From: Sepiola atlantica
Lineage: Eukaryota; Mollusca; Cephalopoda; Sepiida; Sepiolidae
Assembly (NCBI GenBank): GCA_963556195.1
Contig: CAUVYP010000583.1
Location: 1 to 64,000, forward strand
Reading direction: 5' to 3'
DNA length: 64,000 nt
The position numbers and the translations under genes were made by a program. The notes under the pieces were generated by a model. It had not been told where the DNA came from. It was given only the letters and a program-made list of their open reading frames with translations, and did not search any database. Positions 50,801 to 63,960 of this stretch are shown here, in pieces. Position 1 is the stretch's first letter. The number at the start of each line of letters is the position of its first letter.

Positions 50801-53800
50801 TTTATATGTTTTGTTGTTAAATGTTAACAATCATCACCTTGAATTGTTGATTATATGTTTTGTTGTTAAATGTTTACAATCATCACCTTGAATTGTTGAT
50901 GATATGATTTGTTGTTAAATGTTAACAATCATTACCTTGAATTGTTGATTATATGTTTTGTTGTTAAATGTTAACAATCATCACCTTGAATTGTTGATTT
51001 CTTTGTTTTGTTGTTAAATGTTAACAATCATCACCTTGAATTGTTGATTTATATGTTTTGTTGTTAAATGTTAACAATCATTACCTTGAATTGTTGATTT
51101 ATATGTTTTGTTGTTAAATGTTAACAATCATCACCTTAAATTGTTGATTGATATGTTTTGTTGTTAAATGTTAACAATCGTCACCTTGAATGGTTGATTA
51201 TATGTTTTGTTGTTAAATGTTAACAATCATCACCTTGAATTGTTGATTAAATTTTTTGTTGTTAAATGTTAACAATCATTACCTTGAATTGTTGATTATA
51301 TGTTTTGTTGTTCAATGTTAACAATCATTACCTTGAATTGTTGATTTATATGTTTTGTTGTTTAATGTTAACAATCATCACCTTGAATTGTTGATTATAT
51401 GTTTTGTTGTTAAATGTTAACAATCATCACCTTGAATTGTTGATTATATGTTTTGTTGTTAAATGTTAACAATCATCACCTTGAATTGTTGATTATATGT
51501 TTTGTTGTTAAATGTTTACAATCATCACCTTGAATTGTTGATTATTTGTTTTGTTGTTAAATGTTAACAATCATTACCTTGAATTGTTGATTATTTGTTT
51601 TGTTGTTAAATGTTAACAATCATTACCTTGAATTGTTGATTATATGTTTTGTTGTTAAATGTTAACAATCATCACCTTGAATTGTTGATTATATGTTTTG
51701 TTGTTAAATGTTAACAATCATTACCTTGAATTGTTGATTTATATGTTTTGTTGTTAAATGTTAACAATCATCACCTTGAATTGTTGATTATATGTTTTGT
51801 TGTTAAATGTTTACAATCATCACCTTGAATTGTTGATGATATGATTTGTTGTTAAATGTTAACAATCATTACCTTGAATTGTTGATTATATGTTTTGTTG
51901 TTAAATGTTAACAATCATCACCTTGAATTGTTGATTTCTTTGTTTTGTTGTTAAATGTTAACAATCATCACCTTGAATTGTTGATTATATATTTTGTTGT
52001 TAAATGTTAACAATCATTACCTTGAATTGTTGATTTATATGTTTTGTTGTTAAATGTTAACAATCATCACCTCGAATTGTTAATTATATGTTTTGTTGTA
52101 AAATGTTAACAATCATCACCTTGAATTGTTGATTATAATTTTTGTTGTTAAATGTTAACAATCATTACCTTGAATTGTTGATTATATGTTTTGTTGTTAA
52201 ATGTTAACAATCATTACCTTTAATTGTTGATTATATGTTTTGTTGTTAAATGTTAACAATCATCACCTTGAATTGTTGATTTATATGTTTTGTTGTTAAA
52301 TGTTAACAATCATTACCTTGAATTGTTGATTATATGTTTTGTTGTTAAATGTTAACAATCATTACCTTGAATTGTTGATTATATGTTTTGTTGTTAAATG
52401 TCAACAATCATTACCTTGAATTGTTTATTTATATGTTTTGTTGTTAAATGTCAACAATCATCACCTTGAATTGTTGATTATATGTTTTGTTGTTAAATGT
52501 TAACAATAATCACCTTGAATTGTTGATTATATGTTTTGTTGTTAAATGTTAACAATCATCACCTTGAATTGTTGATTATATGTTTTGTTGTTAAATGTAA
52601 ACAATCATTACCTTGAATTGTTGATTTATATGTTTTGTTGTTAAATGTTAACAATCATCACCTTGAATTGTTGATTATATGTTTTGTTGTTAAATGTTAA
52701 CAATCATCACCTTGAATTGTTGATTATATGTTTTGTTGTTAAATGTTAACAATCATTACCTTTAATTGTTGATTTATATGTTTTGTTGTTAAATGTTTAC
52801 AATCATCACCTTGAATTGTTGATTATATGTTTTGTTGTTCAATGTTAACAATCATTACCTTGAATTGTTGATTATATGTTTTGTTGTTAAATGTTAACAA
52901 TCATTACCTTAAATTGTTGATTTATATGTTTTGTTGTTAAATGTTAACAATCATCACCTTGAATTGTTGATTTCTTTGTTTTGTTGTTAAATGTTAACAA
53001 TCATCACCTTGAATTGTTGATTATATGTTTTGTTGTTAAATGTTAACAATCATTACCTTGAATTGTTTATTTATATGTTTTGTTGTTAAATGTTAACAAT
53101 CATCACCTTGAATTGTTGATTATATGTTTTGTTGTTAAATGTTAACAATCATTACCTTTAATTGTTGATTATATGTTTTGTTGTTAAATGTTAACAATCA
53201 TCACCTTGAATTGTTGATTATATGTTTTGTTGTTAAATGTTAACAATCATTACTTTGAATTGTTGATTATATGTTTTGTTGTTAAATGTTAACAATCATT
53301 ACCTTGAATTGTTGATTATATGTTTTGTTGTTAAATGTTAACAATCATTACCTTGAATTGTTGATTTATATGTTTTGTTGTTAAATATTAACAATCATTA
53401 CCTTGAATTGTTGATTTTACTTTTGTTGTTAAATGTTAACAATCATCACCTTGAATTGTTGATTTATATGTTTTGTTGTTAAATGTTAACAATCATTACC
53501 TTGAATTGTTGATTTATATGTTTTGTTGTTAAATGTTAACAATCATCACCTTAAATTGTTGATTGATATGTTTTGTTGTTAAATAGTAACAATCGTCACC
53601 TTGAATGGTTGATTATATGTTTTGTTGTTAAATGTTAACAATCATCACCTTGAATTGTTGATTAAATTTTTTGTTGTTAAATGTTAACAATCATTACCTT
53701 GAATTGTTGATTATATGTTTTGTTGTTCAATGTTAACAATCATTACCTTGAATTGTTGATTTATATGTTTTCTTGTTTAATGTTAACAATCATCACCTTG

Positions 53801-53950
53801 AATTGTTGATTATATGTTTTGTTGTTAAATGTTAACAATCATCACCTTGAATTGTTGATTATATGTTTTGTTGTTAAATGTTAACAATCATCACCTTGAA
53901 TTGTTGATTATATGTTTTGTTGTTAAATGTTTACAATCATCACCTTGAAT
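44830..53950 (+). repeat. Zone of about 2.4-kb higher-order repeats (48-49 monomers)
   Basis: CTCGAATTGTTAATT monomers lie at 44876, 47242, 49656 and 52072 (spacings 2,366, 2,414 and 2,416 bp). GATTAAATT tails lie at 46464, 48830, 50308, 51245 and 53660 (2,366, 1,478, 937 and 2,415 bp; 1,478 + 937 = 2,415). GAATGGTTGATT, GATTGATATG with CGTCACC, AATATTAAC, GATTTTAC and GATTTCTTTG keep a fixed order between them. The 2,366 and 2,415 forms differ by one monomer. Around 50.1 kb about 0.95 kb of the unit is missing, producing the extra GATTAAATT copy. Confidence 0.85.
50082..51245 (+). repeat. Deletion derivative inside the 2.4-kb repeat zone
   Basis: In the complete copy the AATAATCACC monomer (about 47665) is followed some 1,080 bp later by GATTGATATG (about 48733). 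Here the two are only about 125 bp apart (50088 and about 50212). The next unit jumps from GATTTCTTTG (50997) straight to the GATTTATATG-GATTGATATG run (about 51150). Both jumps occur within monomers of matching sequence, consistent with unequal exchange between repeats. Confidence 0.8.
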
Positions 53951-55373
53951 TGTTGATTACTTGTTTTGTTGTTAAATGTTAACAATCATTACCTTGAATT
54001 GTTGATTATTTGTTTTGTTGTTAAATGTTAACAATCATTACCTTGAATTGTTGATTATATGTTTTGTTGTTAAATGTTAACAATCATCACCTTGAATTGT
54101 TGATTATATGTTTTGTTGTTAAATGTTAACAATCATCACCTTGAATTGTTGATTATATGTTTTGTTGTTAAATGTTAACAATCATTACCTTGAATTGTTG
54201 ATTTATATGTTTTGTTGTTAAATGTTAACAATCATCACCTTGAATTGTTGATTATATGTTTTGTTGTTAAATGTTTACAATCATCACCTTGAATTGTTGA
54301 TGATATGATTTGTTGTTAAATGTTAACAATCATTACCTTGAATTGTTGATTATATGTTTTGTTGTTAAATGTTAACAATCATCACCTTGAATTGTTGATT
54401 TCTTTGTTTTGTTGTTAAATGTTAACAATCATCACCTTGAATTGTTGATTATATATTTTGTTGTTAAATGTTAACAATCATTACCTTGAATTGTTTATTT
54501 ATATTTTTGTTGTTAAATGTTAACAATCATCACCTTGAATTGTTGAGTATATGTTTTGTTGTTAAATGTTAACAATCATTACCTTGAATTGTTGATTATA
54601 TGTTTTGTTGTTAAATTTTAACAATCATTACCTTTAATTGTTGATTATATGTTTTGTTGTTAAATGTTAACAATCATCACCTTGAATTGTTGATTATATG
54701 TTTTGTTGTTAAATGTTAACAATCATTACCTTGAATTGTTGATTATATGTTTTGTTGTTAAATGTTAACAATCATTACTTTGAATTGTTGATTATATGTT
54801 TTGTTGTTAAATGTTAACAATCATTACCTTGAATTGTTTATTTATATGTTTTCTTGTTAAATGTTAACAATCATTACCTTGAATTGTTGATTATACGTTT
54901 TGTTGTTAAATGTTAACAATCATCACCTTGAATTGTTGATTTATATGTTTTGTTGTTAAATGTTAACAATCATTACCTTGAATTGTTGATTTATATGTTT
55001 TGTTGTTAAATGTTAACAATCATCACCTTGAATTGTTGATTTATATGTATTGTTGTTAAATGTTAACAATCATCATCTTGAATTGTTGATTATATGTTTT
55101 GTTGTTAAATGTTAACAATCATCACCTTGAATTGTTGATTATATGTTTTTTTGTTAAATGTTAACAATCATTACCTTGAATTGTTGATTATATGTTTTGT
55201 TGTTCAATGTTAACAATCATTACCTTGAATTGTTGATTTATATGTTTTGTTGTTTAATGTTAACAATCATCACCTTGAATTGTTGATTATATGTTTTGTT
55301 GTTAAATGTTAACAATCATCACCTTGAATTGTTGATTATATGTTTTGTTGTTAAATGTTAACAATCATCACCT
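53695..55373 (+). repeat. 16,600-bp-offset duplicated block, copy 2 (1,679 bp)
   Basis: This is the partner of 37095-38773. Changes private to this copy are TCTTGTTTAATG (53772), a GATTACTTG tail (53960) and CATCATCTTG (about 55076). The left end abuts the 2.4-kb higher-order repeat zone, with its GATTAAATT marker at 53660. Confidence 0.9.
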
Positions 55374-56322
55374 TGAATTGTTGATTATATGTTTTGTTGT
55401 TAAATGTTTACAATCATCACCTTGAATTGTTGATTATTTGTTTTGTTGTTAAATGTTAACAATCATTACCTTGAATTGTTGATTATTTGTTTTGTTGTTA
55501 AATGTTAACAATCATTACCTTGAATTGTTGATTATATGTTTTGTTGTTAAATGTTAACAATCATCACCTTTAATGGTTTATTATATGTTTTGTTGTTAAA
55601 TGTTTACAATCATCACCTTGAATTGTTGATTATATGTTTTGTTGTTAAATGTTAACAATCATTACCTTGAATTGTTGATTTATATGTTTTGTTGTTAAAT
55701 GTTAACAATCATCACCTTGAATTGTTGATTATATGTTTTGTTGTTAAATGTTTACAATCATCACCTTGAATTGTTGATGATATGATTTGTTGTTAAATGT
55801 TAACAATCATTACCTTGAATTGTTGATTATATGTTTTGTTGTTAAATGTTAACAATCATTACCTTGAATTGTTGATTATATGTTTTGTTGTTAAATGTTA
55901 ACAATCATTACCTTGAATTGTTGATTATACGTTTTGTTGTTAAATGTTAACAATCATCACCTTGAATTGTTGATTTATATGTTTTGTTGTTAAATGTTAA
56001 CAATCATCACTTTGAATTGTTGATTTATATGTTTTGTTGTTAAATGTTAACAATCATCACCTTGAATTGTTGATTTATATGTTTTGTTGTTAAATGTTAA
56101 CAATCATCACCTTGAATTGTTGATTATATGTTTTGTTGTTAAATGTTAACAATCATTACCTTGAATTGTTGATTATATGTTTTGTTGTTCAATGTTAACA
56201 ATCATTACCTTGAATTGTTGATTTATATGTTTTGTTGTTTAATGTTAACAATCATCACCTTGAATTGTTGATTATATGTTTTGTTGTTAAATGTTAACAA
56301 TCATCACCTTGAATTGTTGATT

Positions 56323-58810
56323 ATATGTTTTGTTGTTAAATGTTAACAATCATCACCTTGAATTGTTGATTATATGTTTTGTTGTTAAATGTTAACAATC
56401 ATCACCTTGAATTGTTGATGATATGATTTGTTGTTAAATGTTAACAATCATTACCTTGAATTGTTGATTATATGTTTTGTTGTTAAATGTTAACAATCAT
56501 TACCTTTAATTGTTGATTATATGTTTTGCTGTTAAATGTTAACAATCATCACCTTGAATTGGTGATTATATGTTTTGTTTTTAAATGTTAACAATCATCA
56601 CCTTGAATTGTTGATTATATGTTTTGTTGTTAAATGTTTACAATCATCACCTTGAATTGTTGATTATTTGTTTTGTTGTTAAATGTTAACAATCATTACC
56701 TTGAATTGTTGATTATTTGTTTTGTTGTTAAATGTTAACAATCATTACCTTGAATTGTTGATTATATGTTTTGTTGTTAAATGTTAACAATCATCACCTT
56801 TAATTGTTGATTATATGTTTTGTTGTTAAATGTTTACAATCATCACCTTGAATTGTTGATTATATGTTTTGTTGTTAAATGTTAACAATCATTACCTTGA
56901 ATTGTTGATTTATATGTTTTGTTGTTAAATGTTAACAATCATCACCTTGAATTGTTGATTATATGTTTTGTTGTTAAATGTTAACAATCATTACCTTGAA
57001 TTGTTGATTTATATTTTTTGTTGTTAAATGTTAACAATCATCACCTTGAATTGTTGATTATATGTTTTGTTGTTAAATGTTTACAATCATCACCTTGAAT
57101 TGTTGATGATATGATTTGTTGTTAAATGTTAACAATCATTACCTTGAATTGTTGATTATATGTTTTGTTGGTAAATGTTAACAATAATCACCTTGAATTG
57201 TTGATTATATGTTTTGTTGTTAAATGTTTACAATCATCACCTTGAATTGTTGATTTATATGTTTTGTTGTTAAATGTTAACAATCATCACCTTAAATTGT
57301 TGATTATATGTTTTGTTGTTAAATGTTAACAATCATCACCTTGAATTGTTGATTATATGTTTTGTTGTTAAATGTTAACAATCATTACCTTGAATTGTTT
57401 ATTTATATGTTTTGTTGTTAAATGTTAACAATCATCACATTGAATTGTTGATTATATGTTTTGTTGTTAAATGTTAACAATCATTACCTTGAATTGTTGA
57501 TTATATGTTTTGTTGTTAAATGTTAACAATCATCACCTTGAATTGTTGATTATATGTTTTGTTGTTAAATGTTAACAATCATCACCTTGAATTGTTGATT
57601 ATATGTTTTGTTGTTAAATGTTAACAATCATTACCTTGAATTGTTGATTATACGTTTTGTTGTTAAATGTTAACAATCATTACCTTGAATTGTTGATTAT
57701 ATGTTTTGTTGTTAAATGTTAACAATCATCACCTTTAATTGTTGATTTATATGTTTTGTTGTTAAATGTTAACAATCATCACCTTGAATTGTTGAGTATA
57801 TGTTTTGTTGTTAAATGTTAACAATCATCACCTTGAATTGTTGATTATATGTTTTGTTGTTAAATGTTAACAATCATTACCTTGAATTGTTGATTATATG
57901 TTTTGTTGTTCAATGTTAACAATCATTACCTTGAATTGTTGATTTATATGTTTTGTTGTTTAATGTTAACAATCATCACCTTGAATTGGTGATTATATGT
58001 TTTGTTGTTAAATGTTAACAATCATCACCTTGAATTGTTGATTATATGTTTTGTTGTTAACTGTTAACAATCATCACCTTGAATTGTTGATTATATGTTT
58101 TGTTGTTAAATGTTTACAATCATCACCTTGAATTGTTGATTATTTGTTTTGTTGTTAAATGTTAACAACCATTACCTTGAATTATTGATTATTTGTTTTG
58201 TTGTTAAATGTTAACAATCATTACCTTGAATTGTTGATTATATGTTTTGTTGTTAAATGTTAACAATCATCACCTTTAATTGTTGATTATATGTTTTGTT
58301 GTTAAATGTTTACAATCATCACCTTGAATTGTTGATTATATGTTTTGTTGTTAAATGTTAACAATCATTACCTTGAATTGTTGATTTATATGTTTTGTTG
58401 TTAAATGTTAACAATCATCACCTTGAATTGTTGATTATATGTTTTGTTGTTAAATGTTTACAATCATCATCTTGAATTGTTGATGATATGATTTGTTGTT
58501 AAATGTTAACAATCATTACCTTGAATTGTTGATTATATGTTTTGTTGTTAAATGTTAACAATCATTACCTTGAATTGTTGATTTATATGTTTTGTTGTTA
58601 AATGTTAACAATCATCACCTTGAATTGTTGATTATATGTTTTGTTGTTAAATGTTAACAATCATCACCTTGAATTGTTGATGATATGATTTGTTGTTAAA
58701 TGTTAACAATCATTACCTTGAATTGTTGATTATATGTTTTGTTGTTAAATGTTAACAATCATTACCTTTAATTGTTGATTATATGTTTTGTTGTTAAATG
58801 TTAACAATCA
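56323..58810 (+). repeat. 24-kb-distant duplicated block, copy 2 (2.49 kb)
   Basis: This is the partner of 32340-34975 lacking three whole monomers. Markers lie at 56528, 57170, 57436, 57794, 58058, 58468 and 58679. It ends near 58811, where CACCTTAAATTG-type sequence replaces the GGTGATTATATG monomer of the other copy. Confidence 0.85.
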
Positions 58811-61800
58811 TTACCTTAAATTGTTGATTTATATGTTTTGTTGTTAAATGTTAACAATCATCACCTTGAATTGTTGATTTCTTTGTTTTGTTGTTAAATG
58901 TTAACAATCATCACGTTGAATTGTTTATTTATATGTTTTGTTGTTAAATGTTAACAATCATCACCTTGAATTGTTGATTATATGTTTTGTTGTTAAATGT
59001 TAACAATCATCACCTTGAATTGTTGATTATATGTTTTGTTGTTTAATGTTAACAATCATTACCTTGAATTGTTGATTATATGTTTTGTTGGTGAATTTTA
59101 ACAATCATTACCTTAAATTGTTGATTATATGTTTTGTTGTTAAATGTTAACAATCATCACCTTGAATTGTTGATTATATGTTTTGTTGTTAAATGTTAAC
59201 AATCATTACTTTGAATTGTTGATTATATGTTTTGTTGTTAAATGTTAACAATCATTACCTTGAATTGTTGATTTATATGTTTTGTTGTTAAATGTTAACA
59301 ATCATCACCTTGAATTGTTGATTTATATGTTTTGTTGTTAAATGTTAACAATCATTACCTTGAATTGTTGATTTATATGTTTTGTTGTTAAATGTTAACA
59401 ATCATCACCTTAAATTGTTGATTGATATGTTTTGTTGTTAATGTTAACAATCATCACCTTGAATTGTAGATTATATGTTTTGTTGTTAAATGTTAACAAT
59501 CATCACCTTGAATTGTTGATTATATGTTTTGTTGTTAAATGTTAACAATCATTACCTTGAATTGTTGATTATATGTTTTGTTGTTAAATTTTAACAATCA
59601 TTACCTTTAATTGTTGATTATATGTTTTGTTGTTAAATGTTAACAATCATCACCTTGAATTGTTGATTATATGTTTTGTTGTTAAATGTTAACAATCATT
59701 ACTTTGAATTGTTGATTATATGTTTTGTTGTTAAATGTTAACAATCATTACCTTGAATTGTTGATTATATGTTTTGTTGTTAAATGTTAACAATCATTAC
59801 CTTGAATTGTTGATTTATATGTTTTGTTGTTAAATGTTAACAATCATTACCTTGAATTGTTGATTTTACTTTTGTTGTTAAATGTTAACAATCATCACCT
59901 TGAATTGTTTATTTATATGTTTTGTTGTTAAATGTTAACAATCATTACCTTGAATTGTTGATTTATATGTTTTGTTGTTAAATGTTAACAATCATCACCT
60001 TAAATTGTTGATTGATATGTTTTGTTGTTAAATGTTAACAATCGTCACCTTGAATTGTAGATTATATGTTTTGTTGTTAAATGTTAACAATCATCACCTT
60101 GAATTGTTGATTATATGTTTTGTTGTTCAATGTTAACAATCATTACCTTGAATTGTTGATTATATGTTTTGTTGTTACATGTTAACAATCATTACCTTAA
60201 ATTGTTGATTTATATGTTTTGTTGTTAAATGTTAACAATCATCACCTTGAATTGTTGATTTCTTTGTTTTGTTGTTAAATGTTAACAATCATCACCTTGA
60301 ATTGTTGATTATATGTTTTGTTGTTAAATGTTAACAATCATTACCTTGAATTGTTTATTTATATGTTTTGTTGTTAAATGTTAACAATCATCACCTTGAA
60401 TTGTTGATTATATGTTTTGTTGTTAAATGTTAACAATCATTACCTTGAATTGTTGATTATATGTTTTGTTGTTAAATTTTAACAATCATTACCTTTAATT
60501 GTTGATTATATGTTTTGTTGTTAAATGTTAACAATCATCACCTTGAATTGTTGATTATATGTTTTGTTGTTAAATGTTAACAATCATTACTTTGAATTGT
60601 TGATTATATGTTTTGTTGTTAAATGTTAACAATCATTACCTTGAATTGTTGATTATATGTTTTGTTGTTAAATGTTAACAATCATTACCTTGAATTGTTG
60701 ATTTATATGTTTTGTTGTTAAATGTTAACAATAATTACCTTGAATTGTTGATTTTACTTTTGTTGTTAAATGTTAACAATCATCACCTTGAATTGTTGAT
60801 TTATATGTTTTGTTGTTAAATGTTAACAATCATTACCTTGAATTGTTGATTTATATGTTTTGTTGTTAAATGTTAACAATCATCACCTTAAATTGTTGAT
60901 TGATATGTTTTGTTGTTAAATGTTAACAATCATCACCTTGAATTGTTGATTATATGTTTTGTTGTTCAATGTTAACAATCATCACCTTGAATTGTTGATT
61001 ATATGTTTTGTTGTTTAATGTTAACAATCATCACCTTGAATTGTTGATTATATGTTTTGTTGTTAAATGTTAACAATCATCACCTTGAATTGTTGATTAT
61101 ATGTTTTGTTGTTAAATGTTAACAATCATTACCTTGAATTGTTGATTATATGTTTTGTTGTTCAATGTTAACAATCATTACCTTGAATTGTTGATTTATA
61201 TGTTTTGTTGTTTAATGTTAACAATCATCACCTTGAATTGTTGATTATATGTTTTGTTGTTAAATGTTAACAATCATCACCTTGAATTGTTAATTATATG
61301 TTTTGTTGTTAAATGTTTACAATCATCACCTTGAATTGTTGATTATTTGTTTTGTTGTTAAATGTTAACAATCATTACCTTGAATTGTTGATTATTTGTT
61401 TTGTTGTTAAATGTTAACAATCATCACCTTGAATTGTTGATTATATGTTTTGTTGTTAAATGTTAACAATCATCACCTTTAATTGTTGATTATATGTTTT
61501 GTTGTTAAATGTTTACAATCATCACCTTGAATTGTTGATTATATGTTTTGTTGTTAAATGTTAACAATCATTACCTTGAATTGTTGATTTATATGTTTTG
61601 TTGTTAAATGTTAACAATCATCACCTTGAATTGTTGATTATATGTTTTGTTGTTAAATGTTAACAATCATTACCTTGAATTGTTTATTTATATGTTTTGT
61701 TGTTAAATGTTAACAATCATCACCTTGAATTGTTGATTATATGTTTTGTTGTTAAATGTTAACAATCATTACCTTTAATTGTTGATTATATGTTTTGTTG

Positions 61801-62289
61801 TTAAATGTTAACAATCATCACCTTGAATTGTTGATTATATGTTTTGTTGTTAAATGTTAACAATCATTACTTTGAATTGTTGATTATATGTTTTGTTGTT
61901 AAATGTTAACAATCATTACCTTGAATTGTTGATTATATGTTTTGTTGTTAAATGTTAACAATCATTACCTTGAATTGTTGATTTATATGTTTTGTTGTTA
62001 AATGTTAACAATCATTACCTTGAATTGTTGATTTTACTTTTGTTGTTAAATGTTAACAATCATCACCTTGAATTGTTGATTTATATGTTTTGTTGTTAAA
62101 TGTTAACAATCATTACCTTGAATTGTTGATTTATATGTTTTGTTGTTAAATGTTAACAATCATCACCTTAAATTGTTGATTGATATGTTTTGTTGTTAAA
62201 TGTTAACAATCGTCACCTTGAATTGTTGATTATATGTTTTGTTGTTAAATGTTAACAATCATCACCTTGAATTGTTGATTATATGTTTT

Positions 62290-63740
62290 GTTGTTAAATG
62301 TTAACAATCATTACCTTGAATTGTTGATTATATGTTTTGTTGTTCAATGTTAACAATCATTACCTTGAATTGTTGATTTATATGTTTTGTTGTTTAATGT
62401 TAACAATCATCACCTTGAATTGTTGATTATATGTTTTGTTGTTAAATGTTAACAATCATCACCTTGAATTGTTGATTATATGTTTTGTTGTTAAATGTTA
62501 ACAATCATCACCTTGAATTGTTGATTATATGTTTTGTTGTTAAATGTTTACAATCATCACCTTGAATTGTTGATTATTTGTTTTGTTGTTAAATGTTAAC
62601 AATCATTACCTTGAATTGTTGATTATTTGTTTTGTTGTTAAATGTTAACAATCATTACCTTGAATTGTTGATTATATGTTTTGTTGTTAAATGTTAACAA
62701 TCATCACCTTGAATTGTTGATTATATGTTTTGTTGTTAAATGTTAACAATCATCACCTTGAATTGTTGATTATATGTTTTGTTGTTAAATGTTAACAATC
62801 ATTACCTTGAATTGTTGATTTACATGTTTTGTTGTTAAATGTTAACAATCATCACCTTGAATTGTTGATTATATGTTTTGTTGTTAAATGTTTACAATCA
62901 TCACCTTGAATTGTTGATGATATGATTTGTTGTTAAATGTTAACAATCATTACCCTGAATTGTTGATTATATGTTTTGTTGTTAAATGTTAACAATCATC
63001 ACCTTGAATTGTTGATTTCTTTGTTTTGTTGTTAAATGTTAACAATCATCACCTTGAATTGTTGATTATATATTTTGTTGTTAAATGTTAACAATCATTA
63101 CCTTGAATTGTTTATTTATATTTTTTGTTGTTAAATGTTAACAATCATCACCTTGAATTGTTGAGTATATGTTTTGTTGTTAAATGTTAACAATCATTAC
63201 CTTGAATTGTTGATTATATGTTTTGTTGTTAAATTTTAACAATCATTACCTTTAATTGTTGATTATATGTTTTGTTGTTAAATGTTAACAATCATCACCT
63301 TGAATTGTTGATTATATGTTTTGTTGTTAAATGTTAACAATCATTACCTTGAATTGTTGATTATATGTTTTGTTGTTAAATGTTATCAATCATTACTTTG
63401 AATTGTTGATTATATGTTTTGTTGTTAAATGTTAACAATCATTACCTTGAATTGTTTATTTATATGTTTTCTTGTTAAATGTTAACAATCATTACCTTGA
63501 ATTGTTGATTATACGTTTTGTTGTTAAATGTTAACAATCATCACCTTGAATTGTTGATTTATATGTTTTGTTGTTAAATGTTAACAATCATTACCTTGAA
63601 TTGTTGATTTATATGTTTTGTTGTTAAATGTTAACAATCATCACCTTGAATTGTTGATTTATATGTTTTGTTGTTAAATGTTAACAATCATCACCTTGAA
63701 TTGTTGATTATATGTTTTGTTGTTAAATGTTAACAATCAT
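62290..63740 (+). repeat. Third copy of the 37.1-kb / 53.7-kb block
   Basis: It matches 53.7-55.1 kb at 8,617 bp (GTTCAATG 62343 region, GTTTAC 62547), then 8,618 bp (GAGTATATG 63163, TTCTTG 63469). The single-base step comes from one extra T in the run after ATTTATA near 63121. A private change is TGTTATCAAT near 63381. Confidence 0.85.
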
Positions 63741-63960
63741 TACCTTGAATTGTTGATTATATGTTTTGTTGTTCAATGTTAACAATCATTACCTTGAATT
63801 GTTGATTATATGTTTTATTGTTCAATGTTAACAATCATTACCTTGAATTGTTGATTTATATGTTTTGTTGTTTAATGTTAACAATCATCACCTTGAATTG
63901 TTGATTATATGTTTTGTTGTTAAATGTTAACAATCATCACCTTGAATTGTTGATTATATG

